From NCBI GenBank assembly GCA_036403515.1, contig DASWQV010000095.1:1-33089 (forward strand): a stretch of DNA of 33,089 nucleotides, read 5' to 3'. This DNA comes from VRUE01 sp036403515. GTDB taxonomy: Bacteria; Actinomycetota; Thermoleophilia; Solirubrobacterales; 70-9. The position numbers and the translations under genes are program-made. The notes beneath the pieces are model-generated. The model made no database searches. It had not been told where the DNA came from and was given only the letters and a program-made list of their open reading frames with translations. This document shows positions 1 through 7,649 of this stretch, piece after piece (positions within the stretch are counted from its first letter, which is position 1; each line of letters begins with the position of its first letter).

Positions 1-435
1 ACCGAGCAGCGCGTTGACCGCGCCCTCGGGGGTCTCGAAACTCCAATCGAGCCGATCCATTTCAGCCCCCTGCAGACCGCGGTCAGGGGGGATCTGGAGG
101 CCAGGCTCAAGCAGGGCCAGGCACCCGGTCCGCTGGCTGGCGGCGGCGAGCGCCGCCGCAACTCGACCGCCAAAGCTGTGGCCGACCAGGGCAGCACGGC
201 GGATCCCGCAAGCGTCGAGGGTCTCGAGCAGATCCCGCAGGTGACGCTCGACGTTCCAGGGCGGCTCGCGGCCCGAATCACCGTGACCACGAAGATCGAC
301 AGCGGTAACCGCGTGCCCACGCTCCGCGAGGTGTTCTCCGAGCTCCGCGAAGACCCCCCCGTGCTGCCCAACTCCGTGGATACATACGACGCCTTCCTGC
401 CTTGCCTCACCCCAGTTGCGCGTGTTGAGGATCAT
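1..435 (-). CDS. Alpha/beta hydrolase, 3' end cut by the window edge
   Basis: About 145 codons are visible and the frame is open to the left edge. The protein begins MILNTRNWGE and shows an oxyanion-region HGVGQHGG near residue 20, the VDLRGHGDSG strand/turn near 47-55, and the nucleophile elbow GHSFGG with Ser about residue 87. These are hallmarks of the alpha/beta hydrolase fold (esterase, lipase or thioesterase-like). The catalytic Asp and His would lie beyond the edge. The ATG at 433-435 was chosen because GGAG lies just upstream and because the family normally starts this close to the first strand. It is the last visible gene of a minus-strand operon with the adenylation enzyme, so release or hydrolysis of an activated intermediate is a reasonable guess; the substrate is unknown. 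Confidence 0.85.
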   Translation of the reverse strand, partial: MILNTRNWGEARQEGVVCIHGVGQHGGVFAELGEHLAERGHAVTAVDLRGHGDSGREPPWNVERHLRDLLETLDACGIRRAALVGHSFGGRVAAALAAASQRTGCLALLEPGLQIPPDRGLQGAEMDRLDWSFETPEGAVNALLG

Positions 436-500
436 CTCTCCGGTAGCCCTTGATCGACGGTACGGCGACGCCAGCCCACGTTCAAATCCACGACGCTCAT
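432..500 (-). CDS. Possible 22-codon ORF bridging two genes
   Basis: A tiny ORF (begins MSVVDLNVGW, ends GLPER) fills the gap between the adenylation gene and the hydrolase gene. Its ATG overlaps the adenylation stop as ATGA (497-500), and its TGA overlaps the hydrolase ATG as ATGA (432-435). It could be a small peptide, a translational-coupling relay, or the N-terminus of the hydrolase separated by a frameshift. Nothing in the peptide is recognisable. Confidence 0.25.
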   Translation of the reverse strand: MSVVDLNVGWRRRTVDQGLPER

Positions 501-2005
501 CCGTCCTCGCTGCCGATATTCGCGTTGCAGAGTGCGTTCAGGTCGGCCTTCCCCGCCGAGGTGAGGGGTATGACGTCGACGAGGTAGAAGCGGTCCGGAC
601 ACATGTAAGACGGGACGACCTCCAACAACTCACCGCGAAGCTGCGCAACGGGGACCTTGCCCTCGGCGACCACGAAGCCCAGGAGGCGCTGGCGGCAGCC
701 GGCCTCGACCACCGCGCAGGCCGCTTCGCGCACCGAGGGGAGCCCCCTCAGGGCCATCTCGACCTCGGCAGCGCCGACCCTGTTGCCGCTCCGCTTGAGC
801 ACTTCGTCGACCCGACCTCTGAAGACGTAGTCGCCGGCCTCGTTGCGTTCAGCCAAGTCGCCGGTGCGGTATACGGTGGCGCCTGGGACGATGTCGGTGC
901 GCAGCGCCGCCGCGGTTTGTCCGGGCGCTCCCCAGTAGCCCTCCATCACCTGAATTCCGCCGACGTGGAGCTCACCAATCACTCCGGATCCGGTCAGCTC
1001 GGAGCCCTCCTGGCCAACCAGGTGAAAGCTGACGCCACGATGCGGGCGGCCGATCGGGAGCTTCGTACTCGACTTGAGCGCTTCGTCCGTCACCTCGAAG
1101 CTCGAGACGACGATCGTCGTCTCGGTGGGACCGTAGCGGTTGAACAACCGCAGCCCCGGGACGGCCTCCTTGATCCCCCGCACATCCTCTAGCGCGCAGT
1201 CCTCGCCGCCGATGCCCACGGTTCGCAAGGACGATTCCCCGAGCTTTTCGAGGTGACGGCTGCCGACCAGTAGACGGAGCAGGCTCGGCGAAAAGCTCGT
1301 GTGGGTGATCCGATGCTCGAGGACGGCTCGTACCAGGTCCGCTGGCAACGGCGCCGTATTGCCCAAGATGACGATCGTGCCACCGGCGGCCGGCACCGAG
1401 AACAGGCTTCCGAACGCACCGTCGAAGTGGAACGGGGAGACGCAGAGCGCCCGGGTCGTCGAATCGAGGCTGAACACCTCAACGGTCGCGGCGGTCAGGT
1501 TGACGAGGCTCTCGTACCGGATCGCCACGCCCTTCGGCGCGGCGGTGGAGCCGGACGTATAGACAATGTAGGCGGGTTGCGTCGGGTCGGGAGAGAGCAG
1601 CGGCAGTGACCCCCCGGTCGCTTCGACATGCGCGGCCTCACAGGCACCGGACGAAACCTCAGTGATCCCGTCCAACAGGTCGCGCTGCGCCACGACCAGG
1701 GCCGGCCGGCTGTCCGCGACCATCCGTCGCACGCGCGCGGACGGATCGGCCACCGGCAAAGGAACGAAGACTGCCCCTGAGACCAGGCAGCCATACGCGG
1801 CCACAGCGAAGTCCGCGGAGTTCCCAAGCAGGAGGCCGACGCGGTCGCCGCGGGCCACGCCCAGCGCCCGCAGCCCACCCGCGAACGCAGAGACTCGGGC
1901 CGCGAACTCGCCCCAGCAGGAGGTGCCGTCTCGGTCGATTACAGCCGGGTCGCGATGCCCCGCTGCAGCTCGCGCGGCGAGGGTCGCGATCGGCCCGGTG
2001 TCCAT
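497..2005 (-). CDS. Stand-alone NRPS-type amino acid adenylation enzyme
   Basis: The 502-residue protein is an ANL-superfamily adenylating enzyme of the NRPS A-domain type without fused carrier or condensation domain. Visible core motifs are A3 TSGSTAAPKG (150-159), A4-like FHFDGAFGSLF with the Asp that usually contacts the amino group of alpha-amino acids, A5 NRYGPTETT, A7 YRTGDL, A8 GRVDEVLKRSGNRV and the A10 lysine in PLTSAGKADL. It should activate an amino acid as the aminoacyl-AMP and load the carrier protein encoded just upstream (2012-2269, 6-nt gap). The Stachelhaus-type code does not match one I can assign with confidence. The length is normal for an A domain including its C-terminal subdomain. 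Confidence 0.9.
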   Translation of the reverse strand: MDTGPIATLAARAAAGHRDPAVIDRDGTSCWGEFAARVSAFAGGLRALGVARGDRVGLLLGNSADFAVAAYGCLVSGAVFVPLPVADPSARVRRMVADSRPALVVAQRDLLDGITEVSSGACEAAHVEATGGSLPLLSPDPTQPAYIVYTSGSTAAPKGVAIRYESLVNLTAATVEVFSLDSTTRALCVSPFHFDGAFGSLFSVPAAGGTIVILGNTAPLPADLVRAVLEHRITHTSFSPSLLRLLVGSRHLEKLGESSLRTVGIGGEDCALEDVRGIKEAVPGLRLFNRYGPTETTIVVSSFEVTDEALKSSTKLPIGRPHRGVSFHLVGQEGSELTGSGVIGELHVGGIQVMEGYWGAPGQTAAALRTDIVPGATVYRTGDLAERNEAGDYVFRGRVDEVLKRSGNRVGAAEVEMALRGLPSVREAACAVVEAGCRQRLLGFVVAEGKVPVAQLRGELLEVVPSYMCPDRFYLVDVIPLTSAGKADLNALCNANIGSEDG

Positions 2006-2011
2006 CGCGGT

Positions 2012-2269
2012 CTACGTACCGGAGGCTCGCGCCCGCACGCGCTCGATCAGCACCGCCAAATCCTCGGCCGTGCTCTCGGCAGTCAGTTCGAGGTCAGCAC
2101 TGACGAACTCGAGGTCCTGTTCTCCCTCGATCCGCACCAGTGCCGCGATCATCGCCATTGAGTCGATCCCGAGCTCAGCCAACGGTCGCGACTCGTCGAG
2201 AGACTCCACCGGAACGCCGCTCTCCTCCGCAAGAGCTTCGAGAAGCGAGAGTGGCTCAGTCGTGCTCAT
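2012..2269 (-). CDS. Acyl/peptidyl carrier protein
   Basis: An 85-residue carrier protein beginning MSTTEPLSLLEAL. The phosphopantetheine attachment motif LGIDSMAM places the modified serine at residue 37, and the rest is predicted helical, as expected. The start is the ATG at 2267-2269, which overlaps the stop of the dioxygenase gene as ATGA; a longer in-frame reading would run through the dioxygenase and is not credible. It sits between a dioxygenase and an adenylation enzyme. A natural reading is that the amino acid is activated, tethered to this protein and hydroxylated while bound, but this is inference from gene order. Confidence 0.9.
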   Translation of the reverse strand: MSTTEPLSLLEALAEESGVPVESLDESRPLAELGIDSMAMIAALVRIEGEQDLEFVSADLELTAESTAEDLAVLIERVRARASGT

Positions 2270-3192
2270 CGACCCGACCCGGCCTGTTCTAGGGAAGCGG
2301 CCGGCGTGCTTTGAACCAATCCCCAGTCCACGAGTTCGCGCAACCAGCGGGCCCGCCGCTCGCTGCCCTCTGCGTTCTCGAGCCAACTCCGCGAATACTG
2401 CGGCTCCCGCCGCGGGGGGCGCCCAGGACGCTCGGCGCGCCGCCACTCGCGCTGCCGACGCGCCTCCCGGAAGGCGCTCTCCCGCTTCAGCTGCGCAACG
2501 ATTTGCCGCATGCCCTCCTGACCGGCCTCGTCGCGGGGCGCCTGAAAGTAGGTGAAGCTGCACATCTTGCGGTTCGGCTTGCCCCCACATGAGGCGTGCC
2601 AGGTGCGCAGATCGAAGACAAAGGCGTCACCGGGGCGAGAATCGCAGACCACCGACGGGACTTCGCCCACCTCGAGTCCGACTCCGCTGCACTCGTCCTC
2701 GGGATTGCCACTCGTTCGATCGTTCTCGCGTGGCGCGATTGCTGCCACCTCGCTGTGCCAGGGATCGCGATGCGAGCCGGGCAAGACCCGCAGCGCCCCA
2801 GACTCGCCGTCGAGCGGCTGCAGGTAAGCGACGAACTTCGCCGAGCGGAAATCAGGAGCGCTGGTGTCCGCGTGCCACTCGGTGAGCCGACCGGAGAAAT
2901 TGTTGCCGTTAGTCATCACCCCGACAGCGTCCTCACCGAGCAGATCCTCAGCGGACTCGACCAGGCGGGGGAACTCAAGCGCGGATGCAAGGAAGGGCGT
3001 CTCGTCACGCATGCTCGACCAGTTGATCTGCCCGCGCACTCCGATCGGCGCCGCGTAGAGGGGCTCGACCGCCGCGAAGGCGCGCTCATACTCGGACTCG
3101 ATTGTCCTTATCTCCTCGGCGTCGAAGAATTCCGGAAGTGCGAGGAAGCCGAAAAGCTCGAAATGAAGTCGCTGTTGAGCAGTCAGGTTCAT
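2266..3192 (-). CDS. Phytanoyl-CoA dioxygenase (PhyH) family Fe(II)/2-oxoglutarate oxygenase
   Basis: The 308-residue protein has the double-stranded beta-helix signature of PhyH-type non-haem iron oxygenases: EWHADTS supplies the His and Asp of the iron triad, and RTWHASCGG supplies the distal His. NRKMCSFTYF a few residues later contains the Arg expected to bind the 2-oxoglutarate carboxylate. The LRVLPGSH strand is typical of the family. It is the first gene of a minus-strand operon, with a 4-nt overlap into the carrier protein gene. In natural-product clusters this family often hydroxylates or halogenates carrier-bound substrates; the Asp in HxD favours hydroxylation over halogenation. 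The C-terminal 60 residues are Arg/Glu rich and of unclear role. Confidence 0.9.
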   Translation of the reverse strand: MNLTAQQRLHFELFGFLALPEFFDAEEIRTIESEYERAFAAVEPLYAAPIGVRGQINWSSMRDETPFLASALEFPRLVESAEDLLGEDAVGVMTNGNNFSGRLTEWHADTSAPDFRSAKFVAYLQPLDGESGALRVLPGSHRDPWHSEVAAIAPRENDRTSGNPEDECSGVGLEVGEVPSVVCDSRPGDAFVFDLRTWHASCGGKPNRKMCSFTYFQAPRDEAGQEGMRQIVAQLKRESAFREARRQREWRRAERPGRPPRREPQYSRSWLENAEGSERRARWLRELVDWGLVQSTPAASLEQAGSGR

Positions 3193-3207
3193 GATGGACT
3201 CGATGCA

Positions 3208-3236
3208 TAGATAATTCGGGACGGGTGAAAGGTCAA
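3208..3236 (-). promoter_or_regulatory. Candidate promoter of the dioxygenase-carrier-adenylation operon
   Basis: On the minus strand TTGACC (3231-3236) is followed after 17 nt by TATCTA (3208-3213). The 5' leader would be about 10-20 nt. The -35 is good and the -10 is partial. The 155-bp gap also has to serve the divergent phosphopantetheinyl transferase gene. Confidence 0.35.
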
Positions 3237-3347
3237 ACTTTTGAGGGTCCGTCGGTCAGGGAGCCGGCGCCCCCGCACCCCACATAGATCGCTCGCCTCG
3301 GGCCTTGAGTTGTGGCAGTGAGGTGACGGGCTTGAGGATTACGGCTG

Positions 3348-4007
3348 TTGATCAACCAAATTCTTCCCCAGGCTGCGGTCGGAGTCGAGGTCTTCGGTGA
3401 CGATGAGGGCCCGATCTTTCGCTCGGAGGAGCGCTTGGTAGCGAGCGCGGTGGAAAAGAGGCGCCGGGAGTTCGTCACCGGTCGCGTCTGCGCTCACCGG
3501 GCCCTGTCTGCGCTCGGTCTTACGCCATCACCTGTGCTCTCAGGCACACGCGGCGAGCCAGCATGGCCGCCGGGGGTGGTCGGCACCATCACCCACTGCG
3601 ACGGCTACCGGGCCTGCGCCGTGGCCTTGGAGGCCGAGGTGACATCGCTGGGCATCGACGCCGAGCCTCACCTTCCGCTGCCCGCCGGCGTCCTTGCGGC
3701 CATCTCCTCCCGCGAGGATCGCGAGCGGCTTCGCGAGACCTTTGCGGGAGACAGGACTAGCCACTGGGACCGTCTCTTCTTCTGCGTTAAGGAGGCCGTG
3801 TACAAGGCCTGGTATCCCCGCACCGGAATCCCGCTCCGCTTCTCCGATGCGGAGATCGAATTCGATCCCGCTGCGCATCGCTTCTTCGCCACCGTGAACC
3901 GCCCTGTCCACGGCGCTTGGCCAAAGCCCAAAACGACCTTCTCGGGGCGGTGGAGTGTCGGCAAGGGCCTCGTCGTCGTCAGCGCCCGCTGGTGTGCCCC
4001 GGGTTAA
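3348..4007 (+). CDS. 4'-phosphopantetheinyl transferase (Sfp/EntD type)
   Basis: A 219-residue protein that should convert apo-carrier proteins to the holo form using coenzyme A. It shows the EntD-like N-terminal segment KRRREFVTGRVCAHRAL, the substrate-contacting TITHCDGYRACAV, the Mg-binding LGIDAE (Asp104, Glu106) and the helix FFCVKEAVYKAWYP with the diagnostic KEAxYK (148-153). The start is TTG at 3348, with GAGG about 10 nt upstream; a stop codon in the same frame at 3333 rules out anything much longer. It is divergent from the operon encoding the carrier protein and is the likely activator of both carrier proteins in the window (2012-2269 and 24262-24591). Confidence 0.92.
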   Translation: MINQILPQAAVGVEVFGDDEGPIFRSEERLVASAVEKRRREFVTGRVCAHRALSALGLTPSPVLSGTRGEPAWPPGVVGTITHCDGYRACAVALEAEVTSLGIDAEPHLPLPAGVLAAISSREDRERLRETFAGDRTSHWDRLFFCVKEAVYKAWYPRTGIPLRFSDAEIEFDPAAHRFFATVNRPVHGAWPKPKTTFSGRWSVGKGLVVVSARWCAPG

Positions 4008-4316
4008 GCGGCATTCCGGGGTGTCAATTACGGTGAGCAGCTCTGCCTTCTCCCGACGTCGGGATGCCTCCACGGTGAATCACAGTCGAACCTACCGTCT
4101 CCTCTCCCACCATCACCATCCTCGCAAGTATGGCTCCGCCCAACTGCGCAAAGGTAGTTTAGTGCTCTCGGCCAGAAATCCCTACCCGCCTGAAGGAGCC
4201 GGGCTGGATGTGGGGGTCGACCGTCGCGATTTAGTGACCGTCAGGGACGTCGACTTCTTGACGCAGCCTGCCCACAGACGCAACCTTCGCGCGATGAGTG
4301 CGAAGGGAAACCTCGG
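4008..4316 (+). other. 309-bp intergenic region, no gene recognised
   Basis: This region lies between the phosphopantetheinyl transferase and the acyl-AMP ligase on the same strand. I see no convincing ORF, hairpin terminator or RNA. The last bases contain AAGGGA (4304-4309), a suitable ribosome binding site for the TTG start at 4317, so the rest probably holds the promoter of the two-gene ligase-acyltransferase unit. Confidence 0.4.
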
Positions 4317-5960
4317 TTGAACCTTTGGGACACCTTCATGTCTCCGAACACGCTCCGCCGTGAGACCTGGCAGTGGGACGGCGTCCAGTTTCGTCGTCGC
4401 ACCTACGGCGACGGCGTAGCCGCCGCGCGCCACGCCGCAGCTGGACTGCGCAAGCGGGGCGTAGGACCGGGCAGCGTGGTCGCCGTGGTTATAGCCAACG
4501 GCCCCGATTCCCTTCCCTGCGTCGGCGGCGCCTGGTTCGCTGGCGCCAAGGTGGCCTCTCTGCCGATCATCTCCCGGGGTATGACCGCCCTCGGCTACGC
4601 AGCGCAGCTGCGTAAGCTCTGCCGGCTGCTGGACGCCGCCTGCCTCGTCGTCGAAGACAGGTTTCTCGCGTTCCTCCCCGAGAATCTCGATCTCGGCACC
4701 GAGATTCTCGGCTGCCGCAGCTTGATCGAAACCGCGGGCGTCGCCGACATCTCCCCACCCTCACCCGGGGAGACGATGTTCATCCAGTTCTCGTCGGGCA
4801 CCACCAGCGAGCCTCGGGGCGTCGAGCTGACGGCGAACGCGATCGATACTCAGCTGGCGACGCTTTCCTCCGAGGGCAGGATCGACCCCGAGCGCGATGT
4901 CGGTTACACGTGGCTGCCGATGTCTCACGACATGGGCTTCTTCGGGTGTTCCTTGCTCGCCTGGTACAGCGGCATCCCGGGCGTTGTGGCAACCCCCGAG
5001 CGGTTCCTCGGCGCCCCCCGCACCTGGTTCGACGACTGCGCTGACTTCGGCGCGACGGTCACCGCCGCGCCGCCGTTCGCACTCGACGTCGCCGCTCGCG
5101 CAGAGCGTAAGCGCTCGAGCGGCAAGCCGCTGCGAGTGCGCCAGTGCATGATCGGCGCCGAGGAGATCCTCTGGCCGACGCTGGAGAACACGCTGGACGC
5201 GTTCGCGCCGCGGGGTTTGACGGCGAAAGCGTTGACGCCGGGGTACGGGCTCGCCGAGGCCGTACTCGGGGTCACCGCCGAGCGCCCCGAGGCCGCCCCC
5301 GAGTTCCTCGACGTCGACCGCGACGCGCTCGCCGACGGCCGTGTCGAGGTGGTCGCCCCCGATCATTCGGCTGCCCGCCGGCTGGTCTCAGCCGGGAGGC
5401 CGCTGACTGGCGTCGAGGTGAGAGTCGAGCCGGCCGTCAGCGAGATCGTGGTCAGGAGCCCGAGCCTTGCGAGACGCTATTTCGGCAACGAGGAGATGAC
5501 CGTCGACCGTCTCGCGGGCGGCGAGCTGCGCACCGGGGACATCGGCTTCCTGCACGAGGGCAGGCTCTTCGTCAGCGGCCGCGACGACGACCTGCTCACC
5601 GTGCGCGGGCGCAACGTCTACGTACAGGAGACGGAGCGGCTGCTGGCCCGGGACGGCGACGTGATGGAGGGCAACTGCGCAATCGTTGGCGTCTCCGACG
5701 GGGTCGAGCCGCGGATCGCCCTCGTCGCCGAGACCAGCAACCGGAACGTCGACGCCGAAGCGCTCGCCGGGCGCCTCCACCGGCTGGTGATGGAGCACTG
5801 CGGGCTGGCAGTCCAAGACTTCGTGTTCCTCGACCGTGGGAAGTTTCCAAAGACCCCTAGTGGCAAGGCCCAGCGGTACCGTTGCCGCAAGCTGGCAGCC
5901 AACCCTGAGCCCGGCACCCTAAGAGTGGCCCTAGGAGCGCGGACGGAGGGGGAGCGATGA
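4317..5960 (+). CDS. Fatty-acyl-AMP ligase-like (FadD32/FAAL family) enzyme
   Basis: A 547-residue ANL-superfamily enzyme that resembles FAALs more than acyl-CoA synthetases: the P-loop is QFSSGTTSEPRGVEL (residues 157-171, with Arg where CoA ligases usually have Lys), followed by TWLPMSHDMGFFG, which corresponds to the FAAL LPxxHDMG motif. RGRNVYVQETE replaces the usual RGRN(H/N)YPQDIE. The A10-type lysine is in FPKTPSGKAQR. It should activate a fatty or other carboxylic acid as acyl-AMP for transfer to a carrier protein rather than to CoA. TTG at 4317 is preferred because of AAGGGA 8 nt upstream; ATG at 4338 is an alternative. It overlaps the next gene by 4 nt. The carrier partner is probably the DSLD-type protein at 24262. 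Confidence 0.85.
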   Translation: MNLWDTFMSPNTLRRETWQWDGVQFRRRTYGDGVAAARHAAAGLRKRGVGPGSVVAVVIANGPDSLPCVGGAWFAGAKVASLPIISRGMTALGYAAQLRKLCRLLDAACLVVEDRFLAFLPENLDLGTEILGCRSLIETAGVADISPPSPGETMFIQFSSGTTSEPRGVELTANAIDTQLATLSSEGRIDPERDVGYTWLPMSHDMGFFGCSLLAWYSGIPGVVATPERFLGAPRTWFDDCADFGATVTAAPPFALDVAARAERKRSSGKPLRVRQCMIGAEEILWPTLENTLDAFAPRGLTAKALTPGYGLAEAVLGVTAERPEAAPEFLDVDRDALADGRVEVVAPDHSAARRLVSAGRPLTGVEVRVEPAVSEIVVRSPSLARRYFGNEEMTVDRLAGGELRTGDIGFLHEGRLFVSGRDDDLLTVRGRNVYVQETERLLARDGDVMEGNCAIVGVSDGVEPRIALVAETSNRNVDAEALAGRLHRLVMEHCGLAVQDFVFLDRGKFPKTPSGKAQRYRCRKLAANPEPGTLRVALGARTEGER

Positions 5961-6868
5961 GCACCCGCTCGATGCGGCGAGCCGCGCGGCGGCACTTGGC
6001 CCGATTGGCCGCGTGGGCGATGCCGCTCTTCCCCGAGCGGTACAGCCGCGCCGCACTGGGGGTGGTACTCAGCCGCGCCCCCCGCCTCTGGGGCTGGACC
6101 CAGGGCGGCGACCGCCGGAGTGCGGTGATGCTGGCCTTCGAATCGGCGTTCCCCAGCGAGGATGCGGAGCTTTTCCTCTCGGAAATGATCCCCCGGCGCG
6201 CCCGCGCCCTCGCCACGAGCATGACGTATATGGCGCGATATCTAGCCGGCCGCGACTCGGGCTTCGTCGGGCCGCTACGCCCCCCCCTCCCGGACGGGAG
6301 GCCCTGCGTCATCACCTACCTCCACTACGCGATCGACCCGGTTGTCCAGCTGGTGCTGCTGAGAGATAACACAGCACGCCGCTTCCGCTGGGTCGTTTAT
6401 CCGCCGCCCCCGAACCGACCCTTGCGCTGGGAAGACGAACGCGAGCTGTACCTCGCGGGAGGACCGATCCCCACCGCGGTCGCGGACACCTTTCTTTACG
6501 TCACTAGGCCGAGCTGGCTGCTCGAGGCGAGGCGGCACCTGAACGGCGGCGGCGACCTCCTGCTCGCCCTGGACTCGCCGATCGACGCCCGTCGCGGGGC
6601 GGGCGCGCAGCTGCGGGTGGGAGAGGCGTCGATGCCGGTCTCCCCCGCTATCGACCTGCTCGCCCGCGACGGCGCACGGCTCCTGTTCGTCTGGCCCGAG
6701 CCGCAGCCCGACCAGACCTGGGAGCTGCGGTGCGAAGAGTTCGCCAACACGGCCGCGGTCGCCGACGCCGCAAGCCGCTGGATCCGCGATCATCGCGACT
6801 ACTGGGCGGCCTGGTCCGGCGTCGCTGCGCGGGTCCCGGCGACGACCATGCGCGTCGACGGCGAGTAG
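5957..6868 (+). CDS. LpxL/HtrB-like (LPLAT) acyltransferase
   Basis: A 303-residue protein resembling the lauroyl/myristoyl acyltransferase family used for lipid A and, in actinobacteria, for PIM acylation. VITYLHYAIDPVVQL places a candidate catalytic His123 and acidic Asp127 (HX3D, where the family usually has HX4D/E). The later ALDSPIDARRGAGAQL and SPAIDLLARDGARLLFVW correspond to the family's Asp-Gly-rich and GPAxLA segments. The N-terminal region is basic and may associate with the membrane. Its ATG overlaps the ligase stop (ATGA), so it may transfer the acyl group activated by that enzyme. The altered HX3D spacing makes catalysis uncertain. It ends 7 nt from the end of the convergent exporter operon. 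Confidence 0.72.
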   Translation: MSTRSMRRAARRHLARLAAWAMPLFPERYSRAALGVVLSRAPRLWGWTQGGDRRSAVMLAFESAFPSEDAELFLSEMIPRRARALATSMTYMARYLAGRDSGFVGPLRPPLPDGRPCVITYLHYAIDPVVQLVLLRDNTARRFRWVVYPPPPNRPLRWEDERELYLAGGPIPTAVADTFLYVTRPSWLLEARRHLNGGGDLLLALDSPIDARRGAGAQLRVGEASMPVSPAIDLLARDGARLLFVWPEPQPDQTWELRCEEFANTAAVADAASRWIRDHRDYWAAWSGVAARVPATTMRVDGE

Positions 6869-6875
6869 CGTCCTC

Positions 6876-7649
6876 TCACGTCCAGGCGACCTTGGTCTCG
6901 TCAGTCCGCAGCAGCAGGCCGCCGGCGGTCCCCACCGCGAGGCTGAACCCGAGCAGAACGACGATCGCGGTCAGCGCCCCGTCGCTCCCCGTAATCGCAG
7001 CCCTGTAGCCGTCCATAGCCCAGTGGGCGGGGACGAGCGGGGCGAGAGCCTGAGCCCAGGGCGGCAGCAGGCTGTGTGGGACCAGCGCCCCTGCGAAGCC
7101 GGCGAACACCAATGCCCCGACGTAGGTGACGGCGTAGACCTGCACGTAGGTTCGGCAGACCGCGGTCACGAGGACACCCAGCAGGACCAGGAACAGGCTG
7201 TAAGTGAGGCCAACGCCGATCATTGCCAGCCAAGAGCCACGTACGTGCAGGTCCAGCAGAATGGCCCCCGCCCCGAAGACCAGGCTGAACTGGATCAGAG
7301 CCTGGAGATAGGGGACGGCAAGCTTGCCCAACACGATCTCGGGAGTGGTCGCGGCGCTGGCACGGAGTCTGTCCCAGGTCCGCCAGGCGTGCTCCCGAAA
7401 GAACGCATTGCTCGCGTTGCCGACGAGGAAGAAGGCAAACGTGATCGCCATCCCCGGCACCGCCTGCCCGGCGCCTGAGTCGGCCGGCCCCGATTCGAGG
7501 GTGAGGGCGAGATGGAACGCCGGCTTCAGAAAAGGGACCAGAACTAGCGGCAGCACCACCAGCACGATCACCGGAAATGGGTCCTGGCGCAGGACTCGCC
7601 AGTCCTGGCGCGCGATTGCCAGGCTGCGTCTAAAGGACAGCCGAGGCAT
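6876..7649 (-). CDS. ABC-2 type transporter permease
   Basis: The 257-residue protein is strongly hydrophobic with about six predicted membrane segments, the first around residues 27-45 (IVLVVLPLVLVPFLKPAF) and the last near the C-terminus. The layout matches ABC-2 (DrrB-like) exporter permeases: a cytoplasmic FRRSLAIARQDWRVLRQDPF coupling segment, then FFREHAWRTWDRLRASAAT before the third segment. It overlaps the ATPase gene by 20 nt and closes the 17-gene operon. The pair most likely exports the cluster product and may contribute to self-protection. Confidence 0.88.
   Translation of the reverse strand: MPRLSFRRSLAIARQDWRVLRQDPFPVIVLVVLPLVLVPFLKPAFHLALTLESGPADSGAGQAVPGMAITFAFFLVGNASNAFFREHAWRTWDRLRASAATTPEIVLGKLAVPYLQALIQFSLVFGAGAILLDLHVRGSWLAMIGVGLTYSLFLVLLGVLVTAVCRTYVQVYAVTYVGALVFAGFAGALVPHSLLPPWAQALAPLVPAHWAMDGYRAAITGSDGALTAIVVLLGFSLAVGTAGGLLLRTDETKVAWT

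Noticed and set aside
2012..2590. A 192-residue version of the carrier protein with a long N-terminal extension
   Set aside because: The extra residues are an out-of-frame reading of the dioxygenase gene; the ATGA-coupled start at 2269 gives a normal-sized carrier protein.
4761..5366. 201-codon minus-strand frame inside the acyl-AMP ligase gene
   Set aside because: It is antisense to a well-supported enzyme and has no motif or ribosome site.
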